Source of the DNA: Vanessa cardui
Taxonomy: Eukaryota; Arthropoda; Insecta; Lepidoptera; Nymphalidae
Assembly (NCBI RefSeq): GCF_905220365.1
Contig: NC_061141.1
Location: 7,261,501 to 7,325,500, forward strand
Direction of reading: 5' to 3'
Length of the DNA stretch: 64,000 nucleotides
A model generated the notes under the pieces. It was not told where the DNA came from. It did no database searches and worked only from the letters and a program-made list of their open reading frames with translations. The position numbers and the translations under genes were made by a program. Of this stretch, positions 26,001 through 39,600 are shown piece after piece (the stretch's first letter is position 1; every line of letters begins with the position of its first letter).

Positions 26001-29000
26001 TGTATTTTTACTAAAAATCCGTGAATAATTTTTCGCCAAAAGTCATCGTTAGTAAAAAGTAATTAAAAGGGGGATTCCCATTCTCCACAACCTCAACAGC
26101 CTCATAATGGTTATAAGTCAGACAGAACTAAAATCTGATTGGGCGTTTAGTTAAACACTGATTTATCTCTCTCTGTCATAAAAGATGTGACATAAGAAAG
26201 AAGAAGACAAAAGGTCGTTTAACAATCATCATCAGAACTTATAATAATAAAGTAATAAAAATTATAGGCAAAGCTGTTGATGTTTATGGATCTGTTCCAA
26301 TTGTTTTTTTGAGTCATAGTAAATCTTAAATAATTTTAATACTACACTGTGATGTTATGCGATATATATAGATTGTCTATGAACGAGAACAAGCCAGTGC
26401 TTACAAGTATTACAGCAGACACGCTTTGTGAGATATTACATCGAAGAATACACCTATTTCAACATTTCCAACCGTAAATTATGACAAGAGTGATGTTTGA
26501 TCGCATAATAAATTGATCTCGAGCGTCATGTGCGCAACACGTCAGATCTATAAGTTTAGAATATTGATGCTACGAATAGATTTATGAATATATCCACAGG
26601 GCCATTGGATATTTTCTTCACAACTATACTCGTTTTTCGGCGAGATTCAAATAACATTCGTTCGTATAATTTTTGTATTCAAATACTAATAATATTATGG
26701 GTACTTCCCCGAATCTTTAACAAAACAAACAGACCATAGAATTATTGATAGTTCAATTTATAATACAAAGACACTATTGTTATTTTATTTGTCTCCAACA
26801 TAGTAGGTATTTTTTACTGAATTAAGTAGAGCTAGAGACCGATAAAAATATACCGTAACGTATCAAATTCCGTCTAGGTACGAATATAATATATTTAGTA
26901 AAAATATACCGTTGCGTTCCATCGAAAGGAGAGATGAGAATTGATATGAGAAAATTTATTAAATGGACCCTTTTAACTTGAGTACACTCGATTAAATTGC
27001 TGTCTGAATCGTGCAATTTATAACAATAAATTAAGTTAAAGAGAAAACTCTGATCACGACTTACTCGACGGTCGAAACTTCGAGACGTCCGTGCCGCATT
27101 TCTCTCTGTAGTACAGCAGCCTCTTGCATACCCGCCATGGTCCGAAGTAGCCTTGATCGAAGTTCGGATTCTCTACTGTGGAATAAAATGGAAAATTAAT
27201 ATAAATAAACTCTAATAATCAAACATGTTTAACTATAAATGGTCAATAGGTATACGTCATAGATAATACAGTATAACAGTATTTTATATATCTTTATAAC
27301 AACAATTTTCTTATACGTATCTGTCATTAATTATATAATTTGTAATTTTATAATTATGTTTTGTTAATGGATAGTAATTTGGAATACCACTGACTGATCA
27401 CGAGGTCTCTGAAACTATACGTCGTACGTATGATTTTTGCAAATTTAACTTCCAATGCTGAAATGGTCCAGTGGTTAGAACGCGTGCATCTTAACCGAAT
27501 TTGCGGGTCAAACCCAGGCAAGCACCACTATATATATATATACTTATTTGTGTTTATAATTCATCCTCGGCGGTGAAAGAAAACATCGTGAGGAAACCTG
27601 CATGTGTCTTATTTCATCGAAATTCTGCAACATGTGCATTCCACCAGCCCGCATTGGAACAGCGTGGTTGTTCCAAACCCTCTCCTTAATGGAAGAGGAG
27701 GCCTTATCTTAGCAGTGGGAAATGTAAAGGCTGTTACTTTACTTTACTTTAACTTCCAAGGAGGAAGTAGGATATAAAATTGAATGAATTTTAGCAAAGC
27801 GAAATCGAAACAGACAACTAGTATCTTTATATATCAAAAACTGGTAGTCTTAGCGCGTAAGAACATCAATCGGGTCCATCGAACCGGATCTGAACCAGCA
27901 AGATCTACAAAACCTACACAGAACAAAATATTTCAGTGTATGAGTTAAGGGATTAAAATAAACATGAATTTATGTAATACGTTCTTGCTAAATAAAATTG
28001 CGAAGAGATTTCAGTTGGAGATAAAATAAATAGATTGTATTATCTATGGTTTATTGTCTTTGAACAAAGTTTTATTGAAAGTACCGTCAAAATAAAACAT
28101 AGAAAAACGTAGACGCACAATTTCATCGAGCCATAAAGTAAAGAAATACGCTGTGCTATTTCGAACAAAATTCGAGTCAGTCACGAAATAATAGGGGAGT
28201 GATCTAATAAAACTTTTTGGAACGCTTTGTGAATGATTAAAGCGAAATCACGGCCACACCCCTTATAGCCAAAATTCACAATCACGATATAAATTAGTAT
28301 AAAGGATAAAAAATAGGTCGTGATATTATAATATTTGAATTATCTAATTCGATCACGAAATCGTTACACGTCTTTAATTTCGTCTATTGAAACCTATACG
28401 GGAAGTCATTTCTAGGAAAAATAATTTTGCATCAATAATACTTTCAATGTTACCATTCCTAATCCTAATTTTGCTTGTATACGATTTATAAGCACAGAAT
28501 AAGTCATTTATAGTTTTATTTATAACTAGCGATCCGCCCCGGCTTCGCACAGGTATAATGCTTATACTAATAAACATACATACTACAGAATGGCTTATAA
28601 CATTCACAAAAAAATATTTTAATTAAATTATCAAAGATTCTTTACTTTATTGTTCATGTGTTATATACAAAAACCTTTCTGTCAAATCATTTTTTTATTT
28701 AAAAAAACCGCATCAAAATCTGTTGCTTAATCTAAAAGCATACATACATAGGGACAGCCAGCGGTAGTCGACTTTGTACATATGTAATGATAATTATTAC
28801 AAAAAATATTCTGAACTTCATATATTCAAGTGAATTCAATTGAACTTTCAATTCAGAACATTCAATTGTAAATAAAATATCGATGATCGATGATGTGTTT
28901 TATGTTCAAAATCTCCAATATATTTGTATTGGGTAAACATTTATTTTGGCGGTAAATGCACTTGCGACCTCTGGTATTGAAAGCACGTTGACCAAACAAC

Positions 29001-32000
29001 GTCATTAATCATAATCATAATACCTATACGTATTTGAATCCTTCAAGTACTAGTCAATCAAGTACGAGATACATTAGGTTATCTCTTTCTCACAGACAGA
29101 AGGTTAAATGAAACAACAGTGACCATCACGATTTCCCAGCTCCACGCTAATTTGATTTATACTCCATCGTGAATTGGAAACTAGCTAATTTGGTAACGAG
29201 TCTACGATTGATGATGAAAATCAATATTTTTCTCGTCGTAACATTCGCAAAAGAACTACCAATTGTTTTTCCTTCAAGGAAAATGTGCAGTGTATGTCGT
29301 ATCAACGACATTGAATTGTCTGAGAGTGTCCATTGTTCAGAAAATGTTAATGCAATTTTAACAATCTTAAACTAACGTTTCTAATACAATATAGTAGCTT
29401 AAATATTTCCTACCGATAATCCGTAAAAACCCGTTTATTGTATAGTGAGAGTAAGAAAATCTTCGTTAGTTTTCAAATTCATTTCTTTATCAAGTCTTAA
29501 CCTCTTAGTACCTTTTGAATCTAAACATCAAATCATTGCGACGCAATATGTCATTCTCGATCGGTAAAGCAGATTATCGCTCATACTGAGCACACGAAAA
29601 TAGATTTTAAGGTGACGAATCTTTTCTTACCCCGATTGTACCTACACTAATATATTAAATTCATACTTGCTACATAAACAGTCTTTCAAAGTTTGAAACA
29701 TTTAAATAAATGGTAATACATTTGTATGTGTATTTGTTTAAGTTTAAGGAGTCTATTCATCTAGGTTACTTGGTGGTAGAGCTTATTGTAAAGTAGATAC
29801 CACTCACACAGTATATTATTCATATACTACCATCAAACAGCAATACTATTACTAGTATTGTTTTGTTCCGATTAGAAGGGTGAGCAAGCAGAATATCCAC
29901 ATAACAAACATAACATTTTGGTTCCCAAAGTTGGTGGCACATTGTTGAGAATAATTAATATTTCTTAAAGGATCAATGTTGACATTATATATACAAACAG
30001 TGGTGACCACTTGCCATCTACTAACGGTAACAAAAAAAGGCAGTACAAAAATCATTTAGTCATAAATATTTTTTTTAAAAAGACCAATACATCAGTGGCG
30101 TAGCTATATGAGGAAAGGCCCCGGTGCATAGAGAAAGAATCGGGCCCTCACCCCTTCTTTCCCATCCCTCTTTAACTAATAATTATAGATACCAAATAAG
30201 ATATCTTGTGATTTTCTAGCTACAGAAGCTTAATTTTAGAGGGCCCCCTGAACTCCGGGGCCCTGGTGCACTGCACCTCCTGGCCCTACGATACCTACGC
30301 CACTGCAATACATACTTTTGGCGAAGATTATATTTTCTATCCGGCAATCTTGCATAGGCTTAATTTCGGTACAACATTTAAATTGAATAAACGGAAAAAC
30401 ACAGGTGTAACACGTTTTAAGCCTCATTATAATAGATCGCATTTTAATGGAGGATGAAGTCATACAGAGATAAACAATACTCTAAATGTCAACCTTACTA
30501 TGAGAACAAGCTAATTGACAGAACATCACGCATTTGTAGCGTACATATATTAAAACTCAGTGTTATGGGAAAGAGTCGAGATGGCCCAGTGGTTAGAACG
30601 CGTGCATCTTAACCGATGATTGCGGGTTAAAACCCAGGCAAGCACCGCTGATTCATGTGTTTAATTTGTCTTTATAATTCATCTCGCGCTCAGCGGTGAA
30701 GGAAAACATCGTGAGGAAACCTGCATGTAACAAATTTCATAGAAATTCTGCCACATGTGTATTCCACCAACCCGCATTGGAACAGCGTGAGGAGAGGAGG
30801 CTTTTAGCCCAGCAGTGGGAATTTACAGGCTGTTGCTGTTATGGGACTCAATAATCTATATCTATATTAATCTATACTAATATACTAATATAATGTTATA
30901 AATGTGAAAGTAACTTTCGCTCTGTTTGTCTGTCTGTGTCTCTTTCGGGACACAACCACTGAACTGAATTCGATAAAATTTTGTATGAAGTAAAATTCAA
31001 ACTCCAATAAAGTACATAAACTATTTCTTTGCCTGAGACATGACAACCAATACCCTAAAACGCGAAAGAAGCCGGGGGCAACTACCAGTATTATATATGT
31101 GAAGGTATCTCTGTCTGTCTGTTACTCTTTCATGACTAACCGATGAACTGAATTTGATGAAATTTGGTATGAAGCAAACTCGAACTGCACGAAAGGACAT
31201 AGACACTTTTTGCCTAACACATGGCAGCCATAAAACACAAGCGAAACCGAGTGCGACTAATAGTCATTATTATATCATAAATGCGAAAGTAACTCTGTTG
31301 CCTCTTCACGCTCAAACTGATAAATCGATTCGAATGAAATTTGTTATGGAGTTTGAGGGAAGGAAACACGCTACTTATTTAATTCACCCCTCGAAGGAAT
31401 AAAAAGTGGGGTCACGATTTGTGTGTTATAGGTAAAGTTTTATAATTGTCGCGCAGGTACCTATAGCCACCGGTTCAACTACTACTGTATAAACTTTAGC
31501 AATTTAGAGAGCCGATATGACCCAGTGGTTAGAGCTCGTGCATCTTAATCATAATGATGGTTTTACACCACACGTGCTAGCTCGAGAAGAGAAGAAACAG
31601 CATTTACAGGCTCTTACATCAGATTTGATTTTTCTTACATTTATATTGAATTCTAATTGTTGTGCGCGTCTTCGCTCGTTTTAATTTTTAGCCGTCAAAT
31701 GTTGGGCATAAAAAGTAGCTTAAGTATTTACTTGAAATTCAAGCTCACTTCATAAAATTCGATACAGTGGTTCCGCATTTATAATATTAGTATAGAAGCA
31801 TAGAATTATACTATTACCACGCTAGTTGGAACATTGAATTATATGAGTATTTATTTTAAGCTAATTTAAAGAAGCATGTTATCATTTTATCTAAACAATA
31901 GTTATTTTATTAATTATAATTGTCACACAATTAATTAGACATACAATTTATTTTGTTCTGCGCAAATTTAGAAAGTTGATCACTTTGATATAAAAAGTAG

Positions 32001-35000
32001 CAAGCAATGTATAAAAACGAAAACTTAAGATAAAATTGCAGCTCCCAAGTTATAGATATCGCAAAAACCTTAAAACCCTCATGGAACATACGAACATGGA
32101 ACGTATTATGGGTAAAAAATGCGTAGATCATTTTAAATTCATCAATATATACATTTAAAATTGTTAAAATATTTTATAAAATTTGCCGATGCTACATTTA
32201 AGTTCCGTCGCACTATACAAGATATTAAAATGGTTTTGCAAGTTTTCGTTGATATATTTCTTTTATATAACTACAGATTGATGTTTGAACTAGAACGATC
32301 TTTGTCAGTTTATACATTCTGAACTGGTTACTTTGATTTCAATTCAATTTAAAAACTGTCACTTCAAATGAGCTTAAAAGACTTCTTAAATAAATTATAC
32401 ATTTGATAAAAGCATTTTAAAATTTCATCGTTCGCAGGTCAATGGAACGGAAAACTATGCTAACAACATTGAAGTAGGTCAAATTATAAAACAGAATTAG
32501 TAGAACCATAAAAATTTATAATTTATCACTACATCATAGGTACATTCGTTCATCTTTATCTGAATATATAATAAAATTGGAGTGTCTGTTTGTAATATTA
32601 AAATAAACACTTTTTACCACACGATAGGTACAGTCGGGGTAAGAAAAGGTTCGTCACCTTAAGATCTATTTTCTTGTGCTCAATACGAGCGATAATTTGC
32701 TTCAACGATTGAGAATGACATATTTATTTATTTATATATTTATTTATATACTCTTTATTGCACACCAATATAGACAAAAATAATAGGAACAATTTTACAA
32801 AAACAAAGAATAGAAAAATGTACAATAGGCGGCCTTATCGCTAAAACAGCGATCTCTTCCAGGCAACCTTTGGTAGAGGAGAGAGATAGGATGGTAGGGG
32901 TGTACAAATTATTTAATACATAAAAAAAAAAAAAAATAGATACAATATATATATGTATATATACGATACATAAATAAAAATTCCATAAATATATAATTAT
33001 ATAATAATATAATATACATACACATTATAAATATATACATTTACATACTATAGATACTTACATAATAAATAAAATCTTTAATTACAGTATTACTTCATGA
33101 AGCAAGATAGTGCTCTTTTATCATTTTTTTTAAAAGAAGTAATGTTTGGTGCACGTCTTGCTTCTAGTGGAAGAGAGTTCCAAAGACGAGTTGAATGGAC
33201 TGTAAATGAGTTACTATAAAAAGATGTTGTATGGGGTGGTATTTTTAAAACCAAATTCTCTTCAGAACGAAGATTATGGCTATGTGAAGAACTGAGAAAT
33301 TGGAAACGTTCTTTTAGATATGAAGGAGAAGACGGATTGAACAGAATACAGTACATATTGGGTCGCAATGATTTGATGTTTAGATTCAACAGGTACTAAG
33401 AGTTGATTATATGATAAAGGAATGAATTTGAAAACTGGCGAAGGTTTTCTTACTCTGACTGTAAATATACCAAAAAAGCATTTTTTTATTTTTAGAGATT
33501 GTTTTTTCCGGCTAATCTCTAGAACGGATGGACCGATTTTGACGGGACTTTCACTGGCACAAAAGTTGATGTTCGTAATATGGAAAAACTTAAGCTACAA
33601 CAATAACTTTTTTTAATTCAAATGCTCTCGAAGTCGCGGGAATAGCTAGTATATTGAATATTTATTTAAAACTTCGTAAGCGATATTGGAAGCAAAAATA
33701 CTTACATAATTATAGCGGACATTTAAAAGTACAAATTACTTTCATTAATTGTTATTATTTGATTATATTAAACCGGTTCCGATGACTCAAGTGTTACGAC
33801 TTCGAATCTTCATTCGAAAAGCGTTAAGTATTTGTTTTTCATCTATTTCCTTTTTAATGTTTCTATGTATTTGTGTGTGTGTATGTGTGTATCTTTTGGG
33901 CGTGTGTACGTCACTGAATTTTGCCTATAGAGCTGTATCAGTAGGCACTGATGTAGGTATTTTTGTTGTATTTGACTGCAACGATGGAGTACCAGGATAT
34001 ATTTTTAACAAAAACAAATAAACACGCAAATGTTTGGTATAAACTTTTACATTGAATCATTCAACTTAGACACGGTTACAGGTTACGGTTACGAGTTACA
34101 ATATGTATAACATTGACTATAAGAATATCATAATATTTAATCATATACACGCGTAAAAATAGCGTTTGATCTGAATGAGATTTCAACATTTCGCAAGAGA
34201 GATACGATGGAACTCCTTACAGAATCACACTGATGTACTAATATTAGCAAAACCAAAGAAAATCATCTTCAACGTAGAACGAACTACATCAAATCTTTCC
34301 AACATCATTTTATACATAGCAAGGCACTAGCTGTCATCAACGGTACATTATACAGTTACTGAAATATAATCTCTAAGACGTGAGTAATAAAGGTGACAAT
34401 TGATCAAGGAGTTATATTGTTGTTAATTACTAGCACGTATCTAGGAAGGATTCCGTTGAGAGGCGACACATTTGCACCTCATTAAAGTTGACTCACGTGG
34501 CACGTGTCAATTAACCGACCTTGCTTAGATCAAAAATGACCTACATCCAAAGACCTGACATCCTCGAAATAACGTTAGTCATCGTACGGTATGAATGAAT
34601 TATGTCCTGCTGACCGATTTCAGCCAGGGCGACTATTCTCAAGAGATACATGCGTATTTTTATGCATAAGTTCACACTAACACAAGATCCATGACATAGT
34701 CTTATTATGAGTACTAATAGTTGTCATATCTACTGAGTATCGTTATATTGAGATACTCCATTGATAATAAACGCAATCATTTAAGTTTTTTTATACTAAA
34801 ACCTAAAAACGATTATTTACAAGACTGAGACTCAGAGCTTGAATAATGTTCAATAAATAGTTAATATTAAATTCGTTCTCCGTGCAATAGTTTATAATTT
34901 GTATTGAAATCGTGAAACGTAATTATGGTGATTTCATTATTTAATAATTATTTATAATTGATTAAATCTGTCGTTCTTATGATAGTATTGAGTAATTTTA

Positions 35001-36576
35001 TATAACTTGACATCTTTATCTTTTAGCTAGTATATTTTTGATGACTTTTTATTGAAGCGAGGTTTTGTTAATGTACTATTTATTATTGAAGAAATTATTG
35101 ATTTATGTATTTATTATTCGTTTTATTAGTTAATACTAGCGTCACGCCCCGGATTGGCACGGGGGCAATGCTGATACTTAAAATACAACAACACTAGAAA
35201 ATTTGTTTATTTACAACATCACATTAAAAATTTATAAAATTATCAGCGTATCTTCACTATATTTATCATGTATCATAACATATAAACCTCCCTCTCGAAT
35301 CACTCTATCTATTTAAAATAACGCATTAAAATCGGTTGTGTTATTTGAAAGATTTAAGCATACATAGGTGCCCCCATCAGACGTATCTGTTCCATCAGCG
35401 TTAACGGTAAGCGACTTAGTTTTATACCATGTAAAGATTCTGTTCTTGTCCAAGAATAAAAATAAATGTAATTCAATGAAACGGGAAATTAATCACGACT
35501 GGGAAGAGTTAATGTCTCAGGACACAGTCTTCTTTGGACTTCGATCTACTGAAAATTTATATTAAAAAAAAAACTATTTTGTTGCAGTTTTGAAGTGAAT
35601 TGAGCTCAACACCGGTTCGGTACGCAAATCATACCGAGAAGAACAGGCAAGTTAGTTATTCGTTATGCTTTTCCTCAAAAGTAACACATAGTAAACTATA
35701 AATAAATTTAATCTCCTGTGATAAAATTGACAAAAACCAAATCGATCCTTTTCTCATTTTGGCGTGTATGTATTTGTGTTTATGAATATTATTTCTATCG
35801 TAATTCGTAAGTCTTCAATTTATAAATGAGAAAAGTTAAAAACTTATTGATCTTAATCGGCTAGCTTATATAACAATCTATATGAAAATCATTTTAATTA
35901 CGTAGTTATTACTATTGTTATATTTAAAAAAACACAGGCGACCTGTTTTCGACCACAGCTTTATCCGAGTTTAATCACCAGGTTTTATAAGTTCTATTCG
36001 CATTTATATTATTAGTATATAAGTATAATGTATATGTATGTATAAGAATACTGAACTGCTTACATTTAGTCTAGACAATATTTACATTACCTGAGTCATA
36101 TTCGTACATATTTAATATTTATAAATTGTCTTGATTTATTGATATAAAAGAAATAAGGTTATTGCAGTTCTAAGAAATGTAATCTATAATATAAAATATT
36201 AAGATAAAAACAAGTAGGAATTTCCAGTTTTATAGCCAACATTAAGTAGGTACCTATGTAGAGTACGGCAGTACGTTAAACGTTTTTTAATTAATTTAAT
36301 ATAAGTATATATATAAAACATTAGCTCTCCATACTCCTTCATATAAACTTTATCTGTGTTGAGTTTCATATACCACAAAAGCTACCTACAGTATATTTCA
36401 ACCACAAGAGGACAAAACAGGAATAAACAATTGACATTAAATTTACGCGATATCATTGGAATTGCCAAAACATTACGTTTTCAACGTCAATGAAACTGTT
36501 ATCGAAACATTGAAAATAAATAAACGAGTTATTTACAGTGATACCTATAAGTAGGTACCTATTCCAATGGCAGTAA

Positions 36577-36607
<31 letters not shown>

Positions 36608-39600
36608 CAACAGAGCTGAGATGGCCCAGTGGTTAGAACACGTGCCAAGCCTTCTCCTTAATCGAAGAGGAGGCCTTAGCCAAGCAGTGGGTAATTTACA
36701 TATACATATAATACATCAATATTGTGCTTTAAAAAAATCCAGTTTAATGTCACTTCCAAAATTCGGATAGAAGTTTCGTGGCCGTTCAAAACGTCATTTT
36801 CGCGCAAATCCATAGTGAATATGATAGAGATTAATCAAGCTCTCGACCAATTATATCGAATTCAAGTCAATTTGCAATCAAAAGTTGTTTAATTACATTT
36901 ATTCCTGTTATGTTTGGAAAAGAGCATCCGATATTTTAATGCGAATGTCATATATATAGAATATTTTTTTTGTGAATATTGTATATCACATTAAACATTT
37001 TACGGTTGTATTCTACGGTGAAATTCGAGTTTATTATTTAGAATATCTCTACAATTCCTTTTTGTGATATCGTATTCTGGTGATCTTAAACACAAAGATA
37101 CTCGGATCATTATGCGAATCACGCTTATATTATTACGGTAAGACAATTAAACTTGTAAGTATAGTACAACACAACTTACATGTAGCATCGGCAAAATTCG
37201 TAAAACCGATCACATCCGAATTAAGTACGCCATCCCAAATTATCAATATTTATTTCTTATGTGAATATGATCTTTACACAAACATAATAACTTGTAATAT
37301 CATATGACCTAATATATTCGTCAATTTGACACGTCGATTTGCTATCTCAGGTTGAACAGACGCGAGAAACTATAGCGACGAATAGCGTCGAATGGCGCGG
37401 TAGGGAGCTATTACTGGTTGTGTAAATCGCCAGTAATCGGTTTTACGAATTTTATTGATGCTACATCTAATTCGTGTCCTAATAGGTGGATAATAACACA
37501 CACAAACAAACAATTAACACATCTACATCTCCCTGTAATATTAGGTAAGTCGAAAATGACACAATAATTCTAAATTCAAACCTGATTTTCTTCTTAAAGT
37601 TATGCATAATTATTTAGCTTTGTGAACAACCTTTCAAAAGCAAACATACTAAAACTGGTTACGCAAACGCACTGACAGCGACTCTGTTACGAAGCGACAC
37701 AAATATTTAAAAACATTCGTGACTTAACTACAATTTACTATCCACGGTTACCGATCGGTTATTATCGAACGCTGCACAATAAGTCGTTAAATATACGATA
37801 AGTTTTGCGATACAGCGTCGTTCTCATTACCGATGGCCTAGATTAAAAAGCTAGCACTAACTTATGTATAATCTTACACACCTTTAAAACATATACTATT
37901 ATAAAGAAGAGTTTCTTTGTTTCTATAATCTCAGAAACTAGCACTTTAATTATATCCATTTATTAAATAAATTCGAGTAGAAAAAATCATACAAACAAAT
38001 GAAGATATTTGGCAGTAGTCCTTAGCAGAATATTTATTTGATTATTAGTGTATAGCATAAAAAAAATATTACATAAGAGACAGGTTTAAAGCTAGAAATA
38101 GTTTCTAACGTAGAACGAGTACGAGAGAAAGTAAATGAAGAAAAAAAAAAACGAAAAAAGAATCGATTCTATTTTCAAGATAATAGACATATTGCACGTT
38201 TAGCTCATGTGTCACGGACGAATAATGCCTTCGGCTAATCGCAGTCCCAAAACATCTATGAAAAAACATCTCTTTCATAGGCTCTTCTCGTGGGCATCTC
38301 AAAGCGAGGTCATTGTCTGACAGCAAAAAAAAAAACGATACAGTCATGCTGACCAGTGATGAAACGATAGGCAATCGAATACAACAGTAATTCTATTGTA
38401 ACACTCGTATTTAATTCGAAACATCGCTCATTACAGTTATGTATTTAAAAAGAGGAATTTTGTTTACTAGTAGGAATTCGTGAAATGTAGGTAACAATAA
38501 AACAATACGTTATATAAAAGCGAGTTTAATTAATCTGGTTTTTGATGAATGGAAGGTTTTATTTTTATTTTGAATGCGAATTTTTCAAAAAAGGAATCAA
38601 GTTCTTTATTAAGATTCGATTACATCGATGTTTATATAACAGATGTTAAATCTGTTACTAATTATAAATTAAATCGTTTTTTTTTACAATGTTTTGTACG
38701 CATACCGTTAGTAGCGTGGGTCTGAATTAATTACATTGTTATCTTCTAATACATTGAAACAAAGGCATTATGTATGTAATTTTATGTGGATTTCGTATCA
38801 GCCGATAATTATTCAATGTTTTAGGCATTGCCTACGTGTTTTACAAGTGGAAACGACTCGCGTGTCACCTACTGTAGAATGTCTATACTAATTGAGATTT
38901 AATTAACCTTGGCGAACTAACAACTACTAAGAAATCTATCGTAAATACTACGATTCAAATGCAATACATAAAAATATCTTCTTATTAAATATATTGTATG
39001 ATCTTAAAGTTTCTAAGGTATTCATACGATTGTGATGAAACTTTTGTGAAGTATTATGCGTAGGCTAACGAAGACCATGGCCCAAAAATACATCTATGTG
39101 TGTGTGTGTGTGTGTTTTAATGTGTAGATTTTACATCGACCCTTATTCTACCGTACCAAGCGGTGACATGTACCTAGAATAGAATAAGTTGGACATTATG
39201 ACAATAATTTTGTATTGAAATCATTGTGCCCGGTGACTTTATACAACGATTAATTATTAACAGTATTATATACTATAAATGCTAATTAAATGTAACATTA
39301 AAGTTTGCTGTAGTTGAAACCACGTTGTTTCCAATGAATAATCGCTTTAGTCGAATTAGCATGTTCAAGTTGCAAGTTCACCTATATAATCCATCTAACA
39401 AATTTCTTATTAGCAAACTTATATTGGAATTAATATGATTTTACTAACGACCCACCCCGGCTTAGCACGGGTGCAACACTGATATTAATTTTACCAACTA
39501 CATAATGTCATTAGTAGTCTTGCATCGTAGTCTTTTGTCATTAGACAAAAAAAAGTGTTTATTTACGATATCTCTTTAGAAACCTTTAAATAATCGTGTT

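Larger units (their letters stand above)
32559..33649 (+). mobile_element. Helitron-like element, copy 3, split by a nested MITE and LINE
   Basis: The left part, 32559-32630, matches copies 1 and 2 through AAAATTGGAGTGTCTGTTTG. The right part, 33462-33649, carries TTCCGGCTAATCTCTAGAAC to GTCGCGGGAATAGCTAG|T. Both Helitron-type ends, with flanking A and T, are present here. Confidence 0.6.

Noticed and set aside
33353..33389. First 13 codons of the 99-codon minus frame at 33090-33389
   Set aside because: They come from the host MITE, across the ACATATT junction; the LINE reading frame begins inside the insertion.
37080..37307. 75-codon frame also echoed at 47349-47555
   Set aside because: Both lie over the left end of the family E MITE, so the peptide similarity is repeat similarity.
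38105..38374. 89-codon minus-strand frame
   Set aside because: Low-complexity ends made by poly(A) and AGAAAG tracts, no domain, no splice context; likely chance.
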